NCBI GenBank assembly: GCA_946885665.1
Contig: CAMPGT010000015.1
Coordinates: 1-30,056, forward strand
Direction of reading: 5' to 3'
From: an uncultured Chitinophagaceae bacterium
GTDB taxonomy: Bacteria > Bacteroidota > Bacteroidia > Chitinophagales > Chitinophagaceae
DNA: 30,056 bases
The translations under genes were made by a program, and so were the position numbers. The notes below the pieces were generated by a model that ran no database searches, was not told the origin of the DNA, and saw only the letters and a program-made list of their open reading frames with translations. This document shows, in pieces, positions 8,665-17,311 of this stretch (position 1 is the stretch's first letter; each line of letters opens with the position of its first letter).

Positions 8665-9996
8665 TTAGCGGTTCTTTTTCTTTTTAACTGCGGGCGCGAT
8701 CCCGCTTTTCATTTCTCCTTCCAAATAACTCACAACCGCTTCGGTCAGATCTCTTTCTGCGGCCGGCGTAAAAGGCGATACAACTTCCACTTCATAACCA
8801 CCATGCTCCCATGCTCTCGCCGTTGGCAAATATCCGAGCCAGCCGTTGGTGTAGCCAAAATAAAATGTAAAATTAAACGGCGACCGGTCGCGCACTTCGT
8901 TCGATATCTCGCAAAATAATTCGATGGGCGCCGACCATATCGCCACATCGTCATTAATCTTCAAAAACTGTACGGGCAATTTTACGAGGCTTACGCCATC
9001 CTTCGTGGTGCGCGTGTACCCCTGCAGATCACCGGCCCATCCAAGGCCGGGCTTACGCGGGCTCTCCACATTGATCGCGCCGGTAAATAGTTTTACCGAA
9101 TCAACCCACGATGTTATCTTCCTGCTTCCTTCAATAATTTTATCGCCGAGCAAAACCCGAAACTGGCTAAGATGACCGGCGCGCGCATTGGGATACACAC
9201 TGTATATCGGCGCGAGGTTTCCCGCGGCGCCGTTGATAAACAACACCGGCGCGCCTGTTTTTTCTTCAACGTAACCAGCAACAACGCCGGCTACATCGCC
9301 GCTGATGCCGAGGTTCTCCTGTCCCAAAACCGTTCCGTGAATGGCATAATTCACTAAAAGCGCCACGGGCTGCCCGTAGGTATTTTCAAGCCGGATGAGG
9401 CCGATGCGCCTGTCAACTGGTCCATCGGGATTCAGGCCGAGGGAAGCCTTTCCATCAACATCTATCGCCCGCCTGTTGATGTTCGCCTGCGAAAATCCCC
9501 AGCCTACCCCAAGTTTCGCGGGCGCAAGGCTTTTTATTGCCGCATCAATGCCATCCAGCATACTCCGGCTGATAAAGGAAGTATAAGCTGTATCCACCGG
9601 ATGCTCGTAGCGATCGCCTAAAAAAGCTTCTGCAATTCCCGGCGGCCCAACTTCCGGCGCCGAATGTGTATGCGTGAGCGACCACCAGAAATTACCCGGC
9701 TTTACACCAAATTTTTTCTGTACCCGTGCAGCAATTTCCTGGTAGTTGGAGGGCGACACGTAACACAACTCCGAAGAAACGATGATAAACCGGCTCGTCC
9801 CGTCATCCATTACCAGGATGCGGTGATAAATGCTGTCGTGAACACCATTGGATTGCCTGGCCGCATACCCCAGGAGCTGCTTGGGCACATTGGGCGTAAT
9901 GTTCACCTTAGCGGCCGCTGCACGAAAGGAAGAGGATTGCGCTGAGGCGGAGCAGCACGAAACCGCAACCAATGCAATTAAAAAACTTCTTCTCAT
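8665..9996 (-). CDS. Neutral/alkaline ceramidase-like secreted zinc hydrolase
   Basis: The protein has 443 residues with signal peptide MRRSFLIALVAVSCCSASAQ. I chose the ATG at 9996, 10 bp after the upstream stop; a longer frame from 10092 would overlap the previous gene by 86 bp and bury the signal peptide. Family landmarks: THTHS at 108-112, NYAIH ending in His220 followed by SGD at 232-234, Glu359 in SAPIELF, and GYTNGWLGYLP at 381-391. These match the His, His, Glu and Tyr zinc ligands of neutral ceramidase. The segment that carries the nucleophile-like Ser in true ceramidases (GDVSP) reads GNLAP here at 259-263, so Ser and Asp are both missing. It also lacks the C-terminal immunoglobulin-like domain. 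A zinc hydrolase role is likely; ceramide as substrate is doubtful. It lies inside the cytochrome operon. Confidence 0.85.
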   Translation of the reverse strand: MRRSFLIALVAVSCCSASAQSSSFRAAAAKVNITPNVPKQLLGYAARQSNGVHDSIYHRILVMDDGTSRFIIVSSELCYVSPSNYQEIAARVQKKFGVKPGNFWWSLTHTHSAPEVGPPGIAEAFLGDRYEHPVDTAYTSFISRSMLDGIDAAIKSLAPAKLGVGWGFSQANINRRAIDVDGKASLGLNPDGPVDRRIGLIRLENTYGQPVALLVNYAIHGTVLGQENLGISGDVAGVVAGYVEEKTGAPVLFINGAAGNLAPIYSVYPNARAGHLSQFRVLLGDKIIEGSRKITSWVDSVKLFTGAINVESPRKPGLGWAGDLQGYTRTTKDGVSLVKLPVQFLKINDDVAIWSAPIELFCEISNEVRDRSPFNFTFYFGYTNGWLGYLPTARAWEHGGYEVEVVSPFTPAAERDLTEAVVSYLEGEMKSGIAPAVKKKKNR

Positions 9997-10006
9997 AAAG
10001 TTAATT

Positions 10007-13000
10007 TCAGTTCTGTCGTAAAAAAGCAAGAAGGTCGGCCATTTGCTGCGTGTTGATCTTTTTCTGAAGGTCCTTTGGCATGGCCGAAGCACCCAACGCC
10101 TGCAATGATTTTATATCCTGTCGATTCACTGTCCTGTCCATTTTGCCGAAGTTCCTCAGTGTGATCGCCGCCGGCGTTTCGCCGGCGATGATGCCAATTA
10201 CCTTTTCGCCATTGTTCAACTCGGCCTGCCACGTATCAAATCCACTCGAAATGGAAAGATCCGGATCGAGAACGTTTACCATGATATCCTGCTTTGTCCA
10301 GTTGTGGATAGTGCCCAGGTCGGGACCAATCGCCACACCTGTCTTGCCCCTAAGCTGGTGACAAATTGCACAGTTTTCCATGTACACTTTTTTCCCGGCA
10401 GCGGCTTCGCCTTTCAACTGCAACGCTTCTTTATACTGCTCATTCAGTTTCGCTGCCTGCTGTTTTGTTTTGGTGAAAATGGCACGCGCGCGGTTGCGTA
10501 AATTGTCGTTACTGTTTTGCATCAACTGAACACTCGTAGGGAAACTCACGCTTCCGGGATTGATGGTATTCTTTTCAAGTGCATCCACGAGCATCGAAAT
10601 GCCTGCCGAGTCTCTCATGAAAATATCGATGGCCTCGTTGCGGATATCCGGTGTCAGCAACGGCCATTTCTCTATCAGAAAATTGCTTACCGGCTCTGTT
10701 TCGATTGTTCCCAGCGTTGAAAGGGCAGCTTGTTGTATAATTGTTTGCTCTTTCGGATCGATGAGCTTTTTGAGATTTTCTGCGTAGGGCGAAGCATCCG
10801 CAAGCGAGAGCAGCCTTATCGCTTCGGCACGTTTTCTTCCGTCATGTTTTTCATCATTCATGATCTGTACGGCGCGCCGCATCGATGTTTTCTCGAGCGC
10901 AGCATCAGTAATTCCATTCGCTTTCAATAACTGCATCGCCGATTCCCTGGTATCGGCATCAGGATGGTCAAAAAATATTGTTGCCAGTTGCTGCTGGTCG
11001 GCATTGTTGATAACCGTCTTATTTACACGTAATCCCGCGGCCAGCCCCTTCAGCATGGCCGACTGCCTGGAGCCGCCGAAATCCATGGCCCGTGCCAGCA
11101 TTGCATGGACCTGACGGCTGTTGGCTGTTCCGGCAACCATTGCGGTCACTTTTTCTACTAGCGATGCATAAGCACCATTACCTTCCTTATAATTTTTTAA
11201 AACATTTTCCAGCAGTGCGGGCGATTGAGAAGCCGGCGCCGACATAGCAGCAATCTGCATCCACTTGTCGTTGATATCCTTAAATAATAAGTCATTTCTC
11301 GCCGTTACCGCGGCAGGTGTATTTACCGAACCCAGGGTGAGCAGCAGTTGCATCCTCACCTTTGGATCAGCATCGTTGCCGAGCGCAGGCAGCACATCAG
11401 CCAGTGCAGGAAAATTGTGCAAATGCAATTCGGCGAGCCTCACCGCATTTTCGCGCACACCTGCTGCTTTGTCTTTTAAGGCATTAACGATGTGCTGTTG
11501 CTGCAGTTGTCCCATTCCCTCGAGCGTCCATAACGCGTGCAGCCGCCCGAATTCATTTTCATCGTTGGTCATCGCGATAAGCAACGGCACCGCTGCTGTA
11601 TCATTTTTGTCAACCAGCAACCGCTGTGCATTGAGGCGCCACCAATAATTTTTGTCAGCAAGGTGTTTCACCAGTTCATCAACCGTTGCATCGCCAAGCT
11701 TCAATCCTTTGGTCCATCCGCTGCTTTTGAAGTTGTCCGGAGTTATTTTAAATATCCTTCCCTTATCGGCGCCATCGTATAAATTTCCCGCTTTGATCGC
11801 CTCTTCCGACATCCATTCGGGCGATTCGATCACCCTTCGATAGTAATCCAGTACGTACAGCTCACCATCGGGGCCAACGTAAAAATTGACGGGACGTGCC
11901 CAGGCATCGGTAGAGGTGAGAAATTCTTTATGCTCCAGGACCCTGCTGGCCCTGAAGGTGGAGCCACTGTCGGCTACCATGTCAACATGCACGAGGTTGC
12001 TAACCGGTTCGGCAATGAAGTTGATATTTTTATTGTACGGTTCCGGAAACGCACCGCCCAGGTAAGCGGTGAGGCCGCATGCCGACGTCATCACGCCAAC
12101 ATCGGTGAGTATTTGCCTGTCGGGATGAATGGTGGCGGGAAATACCTCTGCCGCATTCAGGTGATCAGATATATTTTGCACGGCAGAAGAAACGTGCAGC
12201 GTGGGATTTCTATCAAAATAGCGGTTGGCGATCACTTCATGGTAGCCGTGGTTTGAATTGTCGCAACCGAACCAATGGCCCCATGCGTCGAAAGTTTGAC
12301 CAAACTGGCACTCGGTAGTGGTCATTTCGAGCTGCTGCCTGTCCGGCCGGAAGCGTACGGAACGGCCATTGGCGTTCCGTGGAAGCCTGGGCGCGTTGGG
12401 CTTTCCCGGAAAAACTATCTCGTTGCCCTGGTCACCGAACTCATCGCTGTATTCGCGGGTAGAAACGGCGCCGCCATTCGCAACGTAAATCCAGTTGTCT
12501 ATCCCATACACGGGGTTATTGGTGTTGTGTTGCGGATTGGTGAGCGCAAATCCTCGTATAAGCGTATCTGTGATATTCGCCTGCCCGTCGCCATCGGTAT
12601 CTTCGAGATACAAAATATCGGGCGAGTCGGTTACGATCAATCCTTTCTTCCAACGCATGATGCTGGTGGGCAGCATCAGTCCTTCTTTAAAAACGGTGCG
12701 TTTATCCATGGTGCCGTCTCCGTTTTCATCGGATAACAAAATAATTTTGCCGCTTCCTGTTTTGTCGAGTGGATAGCCGTGCATTTCCACAACATACATG
12801 CGGCCGTACTCATCTATTTCCATATCCACAGGGTCGGAAATGAGCGGCTCTGCTGCAATCATTTCTATCTTGAATCCGTCGGCCACGGCGTAGGTCGAAA
12901 GAGCGTCTTTTGCTGAGACCGGCGAAACGGGTTGATTTTCGCGTTGCGCTCCCCGGCATGCGCAGATAAATGTAAGAATGACAATTGTACCGGCTTTAAA

Positions 13001-13012
13001 AAGCGAACTCAT
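10007..13012 (-). CDS. PVC-type haem-binding lipoprotein: propeller, HEAT repeats and cytochrome c
   Basis: A 1001-residue protein of the 'putative membrane-bound dehydrogenase / PVC-type CxxCH' family common in planctomycetes and Bacteroidetes. It has a lipoprotein signal ending near Cys19 (ILTFICAC). Residues about 40-440 form a glucose/sorbosone-dehydrogenase-like propeller with MEIDEYGRMYVVEMHGYPLD, DENGDGTMDKRTVF and VGPDGELYVLDYYRRVIE. Residues about 450-840 are alpha-helical HEAT-like repeats. The C-terminal 130 residues form the cytochrome c domain, with CAICH at 881-885, GVAIGPDLG, and a likely Met ligand at 978 (ASAMPKDL). It heads a four-gene operon with the zinc hydrolase 10 bp downstream. 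By family knowledge it likely oxidises a sugar or polyol outside the cytoplasm, passing electrons to the operon's small cytochrome. The substrate is unknown. Confidence 0.9.
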   Translation of the reverse strand: MSSLFKAGTIVILTFICACRGAQRENQPVSPVSAKDALSTYAVADGFKIEMIAAEPLISDPVDMEIDEYGRMYVVEMHGYPLDKTGSGKIILLSDENGDGTMDKRTVFKEGLMLPTSIMRWKKGLIVTDSPDILYLEDTDGDGQANITDTLIRGFALTNPQHNTNNPVYGIDNWIYVANGGAVSTREYSDEFGDQGNEIVFPGKPNAPRLPRNANGRSVRFRPDRQQLEMTTTECQFGQTFDAWGHWFGCDNSNHGYHEVIANRYFDRNPTLHVSSAVQNISDHLNAAEVFPATIHPDRQILTDVGVMTSACGLTAYLGGAFPEPYNKNINFIAEPVSNLVHVDMVADSGSTFRASRVLEHKEFLTSTDAWARPVNFYVGPDGELYVLDYYRRVIESPEWMSEEAIKAGNLYDGADKGRIFKITPDNFKSSGWTKGLKLGDATVDELVKHLADKNYWWRLNAQRLLVDKNDTAAVPLLIAMTNDENEFGRLHALWTLEGMGQLQQQHIVNALKDKAAGVRENAVRLAELHLHNFPALADVLPALGNDADPKVRMQLLLTLGSVNTPAAVTARNDLLFKDINDKWMQIAAMSAPASQSPALLENVLKNYKEGNGAYASLVEKVTAMVAGTANSRQVHAMLARAMDFGGSRQSAMLKGLAAGLRVNKTVINNADQQQLATIFFDHPDADTRESAMQLLKANGITDAALEKTSMRRAVQIMNDEKHDGRKRAEAIRLLSLADASPYAENLKKLIDPKEQTIIQQAALSTLGTIETEPVSNFLIEKWPLLTPDIRNEAIDIFMRDSAGISMLVDALEKNTINPGSVSFPTSVQLMQNSNDNLRNRARAIFTKTKQQAAKLNEQYKEALQLKGEAAAGKKVYMENCAICHQLRGKTGVAIGPDLGTIHNWTKQDIMVNVLDPDLSISSGFDTWQAELNNGEKVIGIIAGETPAAITLRNFGKMDRTVNRQDIKSLQALGASAMPKDLQKKINTQQMADLLAFLRQN

Positions 13013-13061
13013 TTACTAAATGTACTACATTAGAGGAGTAGCTTCATCATCAACTTCAGGC

Positions 13062-14570
13062 ATGGAAAAGAAAAAAATGGGCCGCGGCACATTCATTAAG
13101 AACGCAGCGCTCGCCTCATCCGCATTTTATATTGTTCCCCGGTTTGTTCTGGGCGGTAAGGGTTATGTGGCCCCAAGCGATAAATTATACATCGCCGCCG
13201 TTGGCTGTGGCGGTGAGGGTGGAAATGACATCCGGCATTACGCTACCTCGCCTAAAAAAAATGCGGTAATCGCCTTGCTGTGCGATGTAGACGAGCGGAT
13301 GGCGGCGCCGCGGCGCAAGGACTTTCCGAAAGCGAAATTTTATCACGACTGGCGCGAGATGTTTGAAAAAGAGAGTAAAAATTTTGACGCCGTTACCGTG
13401 GCCATTCCCGACCACAACCATGCTATCGTTGGATTAAGTGCCATGCAGCTAAAAAAACATCTGTACCTGCAAAAGCCGCTTACGCATGATATTTATGAGG
13501 CGCGTGTGCTTACCGAAGCATCCGAAAAATATAAGGTAGTCACGCAAATGGGCGACCAGGGAGCATCGTGCGACGGAATGCGGACGATGCAGGAATGGTT
13601 CGAGGCCGGGCTGATTGGCGACATTGAAAAAGTATATTGCTGGACAGACAGGCCCGTTTGGCCGCAGGGAATTTCGTGGCCGGCAAGTAAACCACCGGTG
13701 CCAAAAGAATTGAAGTGGGACCTTTGGCTCGGCACCGCGCAACAAACGAATTACATCGATAACCTGGTTCCGTTCAACTGGCGCGGATGGTGGGAGTTTG
13801 GCACCGGAGCATTGGGCGACATGGGTTGCCATATTATGGGGCCGCCGTTCAAATTGCTGGGATTAGGATATCCCACAGAAATATCGGGAAGCGCCAGTAC
13901 TGTTTATAACGGCATATTTAAAGAAGGCATTTATCCTGAAAGCGGTCCCGTTTCAAGTTCAATCAAGTTTAAATTCAAACAAAAGAATGGCCGCGACCTG
14001 GAGCTGCACTGGATGGACGGAGGAATTGTTCCCGACCGGCCGGATGAGCTGGATCCCGATGTGAACATGAACATTGCATTGGGCGATTGGCCGGGCGAAA
14101 ATGATTTCGAGGGATGTACACTCTTCATCGGCACAAAAGGAAAAGTTTCGTGCGGATGGGGTGGCAGTCACCCCCGGCTGTTGCCTTTGTCGTTGAATAA
14201 AGAAGTGAAGGTCGCTGAAAAATATCCGCGCGTTACAGGTGGAATGGATGGGCACTGGTGGGCGTGGGTGGATGCGTCTATTGCCGGTTATGGAAATGCC
14301 GAGGTAAGCTCGCCATTCAAAGGATATGCGGGCCCGCTGACCGAGACGGTGCTGCTGGGAAATTTGTTGCTGCGCAGTTTTAATTTGAGTGAATCGGTGA
14401 ACAAGAAGGATCCTGTGTATGGGGAGATGAGCGGCAACAAGTTCGCGGGAAGGTATGTGAGTTTGAAATGGGATGGAGAGAATATGCGTGTAACTAATTT
14501 TGAGGCCGCCAACCGGTTTATTCGTCGCAAATACAGGAAGGGATGGGAGAATGCGGAGCTGTCGGCGTGA
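13062..14570 (+). CDS. Gfo/Idh/MocA-family oxidoreductase with leader sequence
   Basis: The protein has 502 residues from the ATG at 13062. A longer frame from 13020 would begin 7 bp from the divergent gene and adds a non-signal extension, so I reject it. The leader reads MGRGTFIKNAALASSAFYIV and looks like the Tat leaders common in this family, but the twin arginine is reduced to one Arg. The Rossmann fold follows with IAAVGCGGEGG near residues 44-54. The usual EKP is QKP (LYLQKPLTHD). The C-terminal domain contains GTGALGDMGCHIMGP and GMDGHWWAWVDAS. Members oxidise or rearrange sugars using tightly held NAD(P). It is divergent from the haem lipoprotein with only 49 bp between starts. Its TGA stop lies in the first unit of a tandem-repeat element. 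Confidence 0.9.
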   Translation: MEKKKMGRGTFIKNAALASSAFYIVPRFVLGGKGYVAPSDKLYIAAVGCGGEGGNDIRHYATSPKKNAVIALLCDVDERMAAPRRKDFPKAKFYHDWREMFEKESKNFDAVTVAIPDHNHAIVGLSAMQLKKHLYLQKPLTHDIYEARVLTEASEKYKVVTQMGDQGASCDGMRTMQEWFEAGLIGDIEKVYCWTDRPVWPQGISWPASKPPVPKELKWDLWLGTAQQTNYIDNLVPFNWRGWWEFGTGALGDMGCHIMGPPFKLLGLGYPTEISGSASTVYNGIFKEGIYPESGPVSSSIKFKFKQKNGRDLELHWMDGGIVPDRPDELDPDVNMNIALGDWPGENDFEGCTLFIGTKGKVSCGWGGSHPRLLPLSLNKEVKVAEKYPRVTGGMDGHWWAWVDASIAGYGNAEVSSPFKGYAGPLTETVLLGNLLLRSFNLSESVNKKDPVYGEMSGNKFAGRYVSLKWDGENMRVTNFEAANRFIRRKYRKGWENAELSA

Positions 14571-14762
14571 GAGGAGACCGGAGACGGCAATGGGCAATGG
14601 GCAATGGGCAATGGACAATGGGCAATGGGCAATGGGTATCCCCCGCTGGCGGGGGTGGCGCGGAGCGCCGGGGGTGGACAATAGGCAATGGTGAGACGGG
14701 AGACGGGAGACGTGAAACGTGAGAGGTCTCTCAGTTATAACTTTTAAGTTTTAACTTCTAAC
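14571..14762 (+). repeat. Composite repeat element, copy 1 (heptamer arrays, GC hairpins, AT tail)
   Basis: This fills the gap between the oxidoreductase stop and the sulfatase start (14768). In order: GAGACCG and GAGACGG units (14574-14587); seven tandem CAATGGG units, one ending in A (14588-14636); a 42-bp GC-rich block (14637-14678); two more CAATGGG-like units; five GAGACGG/GAGACGT-like units (14693-14727); and an AT-rich tail ending in TTTTAACTTCTAAC (14749-14762). Everything except the GC block and tail keeps a 7-bp period. The same architecture recurs in opposite orientation at 19695-19875. No coding capacity is credible here. It could be a non-autonomous mobile repeat or a structured 3' region. 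Confidence 0.85.
14637..14678 (+). repeat. 42-bp GC-rich double-hairpin block, copy 1
   Basis: Two adjacent perfect hairpins can be read directly. The first pairs CCCCCGC (14640-14646) with GCGGGGG (14649-14655) across TG. The second pairs GGCGC (14657-14661) with GCGCC (14665-14669) across GGA. A GGGGGTGGA segment follows. The block matches 19734-19775 on the opposite strand at 41 of 42 bases, and the only difference lies in the second loop. Confidence 0.9.
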
Positions 14763-14767
14763 TTTTT

Positions 14768-16255
14768 ATGAAAAATATCTTCTTACTTCTCCTTCTCGCC
14801 TACTCGTCGGGAGTGCTCGCGCAGCAAAAGAAAATGAACATCATCTTCATTCTCGCCGACGACCACCGCTACGACGCAATGGGCTTCATGAATAAAATCC
14901 CAGGCCTCAAAACACCAGGCATGGATAAGATGGCCGCCGAAGGCGCACACATCAAAAACGCATTCGTCTCCACCGCACTCTGCTCGCCAAGCCGCGCCTC
15001 CATTCTAACAGGACAATATGCACACACGCACACGGTGGTCGATAACGATGCGCCCATGCCTTCAAACCTTGTCTTCTTTCCGCAATACCTGCAGAAAGCC
15101 GGTTACCAAACCGCCTTCCTCGGAAAATGGCACATGGGCAACGCCGACAGGGATCCGCAGCCGGGATTCGATTACTGGTTAAGCTTCCGCTCACAAGGCG
15201 TGTATTACAATCCTACATTCAACATCAACGGGAAAGATATAAAGTTCACCGACAGCGGCTACACTTCCGACCTGCTCACCGACTATGCAATAGATTGGAT
15301 GAACAAAAGAAATAAACAGCAACCATTCTTTCTCTATCTCTCGCATAAAGGTGTACACGCAGAATTTCAACCGGCAAAACGGCACCGCGGCATGTACGCC
15401 AACATACCGATCATGTGCCCGCCGTCCATGTACCTCACTGCCACCGACAGCAGCAAGCACTATGGAACTTACACCGCGCCCACTACAAAAGTCAATTACC
15501 GGGACATCCCGCAATGGGTACGCAAGCAACGTTATAGCTGGCACGGCGTCGATTACATGTATCACGGCGCCATCCCCTTCGATAAATTTTACCGCGCCTA
15601 CCTCGAAACATTAATGGGCGTGGACGAAAGCGTGCAGCGAGTACTGCAATGGGTGGAAGAGCAGGGATTGAAAGAAAATACAATGGTGGTGTATATGGGC
15701 GATAATGGTTTCTCATTCGGCGAACACGGCCTCATCGACAAGCGTCACGCCTACGAAGAATCCATGCGCGTGCCGATGCTGGTGTGGGCGCCAGGAATGG
15801 TAAAGCCAAAATCTGTTGTGGAGCAAGTGGTGATGAATGTGGACGTTGCACCAACCTTCCTTGAACTGGCCGGTGTTAAAAAGCCCGCGCAAATGCAGGG
15901 ATTTTCTTTCGCCGGACTGTTGAAAGGAAATACACAGGGCTGGCAGCGCGAGAAGGTATTTTATGAGTATTACTGGGAAGCGGCCTTCCCGCAAACACCT
16001 ACCATGTTTGCCATTCGCAGCGACAAGTACAAATACATTTTCTACAACGGGATCTGGGATATCAACGAACTGTACGACCTGGAGAACGATCCCTATGAAA
16101 TGAATAACCTCATCCGCGACACCAAGTTGCGCCAAACAGGCCTCGATCTTAAGCATGAACTGTTTGAGTGGCTGAGGGAAACCAAAGGCAACCAGATACC
16201 GCTGAAGCAACCGATTGACGGCCGTATCGACCACCTCTACCGCAAGACTTACTAA
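14768..16255 (+). CDS. Secreted family S1-type sulfatase
   Basis: A 495-residue enzyme with signal peptide MKNIFLLLLLAYSSGVLAQ, so it acts in the periplasm or outside. The sulfatase signature CSPSRASILTGQ begins at Cys72, the residue oxidised to formylglycine in this family. Metal-binding residues are visible: Asp31-Asp32 in ILADDHRYD, and the later MGDNGFSFGEHGLIDKR segment. GKWHMG near residue 120 is also characteristic. It removes sulfate esters, probably from sulfated sugars; overall it resembles N-acetylglucosamine-6-sulfatase-like members, but specificity cannot be read safely. No maturase is present in the window. It is followed 33 bp later by the DUF3500 gene and is probably co-transcribed with it. 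The ATG sits 5 bp after the tail of repeat copy 1. Confidence 0.95.
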   Translation: MKNIFLLLLLAYSSGVLAQQKKMNIIFILADDHRYDAMGFMNKIPGLKTPGMDKMAAEGAHIKNAFVSTALCSPSRASILTGQYAHTHTVVDNDAPMPSNLVFFPQYLQKAGYQTAFLGKWHMGNADRDPQPGFDYWLSFRSQGVYYNPTFNINGKDIKFTDSGYTSDLLTDYAIDWMNKRNKQQPFFLYLSHKGVHAEFQPAKRHRGMYANIPIMCPPSMYLTATDSSKHYGTYTAPTTKVNYRDIPQWVRKQRYSWHGVDYMYHGAIPFDKFYRAYLETLMGVDESVQRVLQWVEEQGLKENTMVVYMGDNGFSFGEHGLIDKRHAYEESMRVPMLVWAPGMVKPKSVVEQVVMNVDVAPTFLELAGVKKPAQMQGFSFAGLLKGNTQGWQREKVFYEYYWEAAFPQTPTMFAIRSDKYKYIFYNGIWDINELYDLENDPYEMNNLIRDTKLRQTGLDLKHELFEWLRETKGNQIPLKQPIDGRIDHLYRKTY

Positions 16256-16288
16256 ATTGTCATACATTCGGAAACAACACCTCATGCC

Positions 16289-17311
16289 ATGCGACCAATA
16301 GTTTGCTTCGCTTTTGCCTGCTTCCTGTTTTTAACCGGTCATGCGCAGTCGATGGTGACCGCCGCCGAAAAATTTATCAGCACGCTCGATACTGCGCAGA
16401 AGTCGGCAACGCTGTATCCATTTGGATCGGAGGAGCGTTTCAATTTTCATTATTTCCCCATCAACGACAGGAAGGGCTTACCGCTCGACCAAATGAGCGC
16501 CACACAAAAACAAGATGCCATCGCCTTGTTAAAAACGTGCCTTACCGATGGCACCGTCAAAAAAGTTAAAGAGATCATCGAACTGGAAAATATCTTAAAG
16601 GTTCTTGAGAACAGGGCTCCCGGTGATCATTTCCGCGATCCCGGGAAATATCACCTGGCGATATTCGGTGTGCCCGGCGATACCACCACGTGGGGCTGGC
16701 GCTTCGAGGGGCATCATGTATCTTTTCATTTTTCAGCAAAAGACAACGCAATGGTGGCGGGCACCCCGGGATTTCTTGGCGCCAATCCCGCCATCGTTCC
16801 CAGCGGTCCGCAAAAAGGCAAAGAAATACTGAAGGATGAAAAAGAAAAAGGATTTGCGCTGCTTCGCTCGCTAACCGCCGAACAATTGAAAGTGGCCGTT
16901 ATCGATAAAAAGGCGCCTGGCGATATCGTGACGCGCATCGACAGGAAAGCAATGATCGAACATCCGGCAGGTATCGCCTATTCTGCCATGAATGCCGCAC
17001 AACGCGAAAAACTTCTGCAATTGATTGGCCTGTACGTACACAGGTACAAGAAATCTTTCGCCGATAACATGCTGAAAGAAATTCAGCAGGCAGGGCTCGA
17101 CAATTTAAAATTCGCCTGGGCCGGCGACATGCAATCGGGTCCCGGCCACCCGCATTATTACCGGATACAGGGGCCTACGCTCATCATCGAATACGACAAT
17201 ACCCAAAACAACGCGAACCATGTGCACACCGTGGTGCGCGACCTGATGCATGACTTTGGTGGCGACATGCTGCTCGACCATTACAAATCGGGCCACCACC
17301 ACCGCGATTAA
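16289..17311 (+). CDS. Secreted DUF3500-family protein
   Basis: The protein has 340 residues with signal peptide MRPIVCFAFACFLFLTGHAQ. The body matches the DUF3500 family as I know it: LYPFGSEERFNFHYFP, GDTTTWGWRFEGHHVSFHF, PGFLGANPAIVP, and a C-terminal FAWAGDMQSGPGHPHYYRIQ with LIIEYDNTQNNANHVHTVVRD. It ends in a His-rich DHYKSGHHHRD. The many conserved His, Asp and Glu residues suggest metal binding, but the biochemical role is not known to me. It lies 33 bp after the sulfatase on the same strand. Its stop overlaps the stop of the convergent MFS gene by 3 bases, with no room for a terminator. Confidence 0.9.
   Translation: MRPIVCFAFACFLFLTGHAQSMVTAAEKFISTLDTAQKSATLYPFGSEERFNFHYFPINDRKGLPLDQMSATQKQDAIALLKTCLTDGTVKKVKEIIELENILKVLENRAPGDHFRDPGKYHLAIFGVPGDTTTWGWRFEGHHVSFHFSAKDNAMVAGTPGFLGANPAIVPSGPQKGKEILKDEKEKGFALLRSLTAEQLKVAVIDKKAPGDIVTRIDRKAMIEHPAGIAYSAMNAAQREKLLQLIGLYVHRYKKSFADNMLKEIQQAGLDNLKFAWAGDMQSGPGHPHYYRIQGPTLIIEYDNTQNNANHVHTVVRDLMHDFGGDMLLDHYKSGHHHRD

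Noticed and set aside
9993..10092. N-terminal extension of the ceramidase-like protein
   Set aside because: It would overlap the upstream gene by 86 bp and hide the signal peptide that begins at 9996.
13013..13061. TAnnTTTG-type promoters in the gap between the haem lipoprotein and Gfo/Idh genes
   Set aside because: Only one-mismatch matches (TACATTTA, TACATTAG) without a TTG at the right distance; too weak to annotate.
14588..14636. CRISPR-like array
   Set aside because: Units are only 7 bp and directly adjacent, with no spacers and no cas genes in the window.
13959..14681. 240-residue and 114-residue minus-strand frames across the repeat (PIAHCPL-type repeats)
   Set aside because: They are reading frames produced by the 7-bp CAATGGG array and the antisense of the Gfo/Idh gene; a 7-bp unit stays open in several frames and the encoded repeats have no domain.
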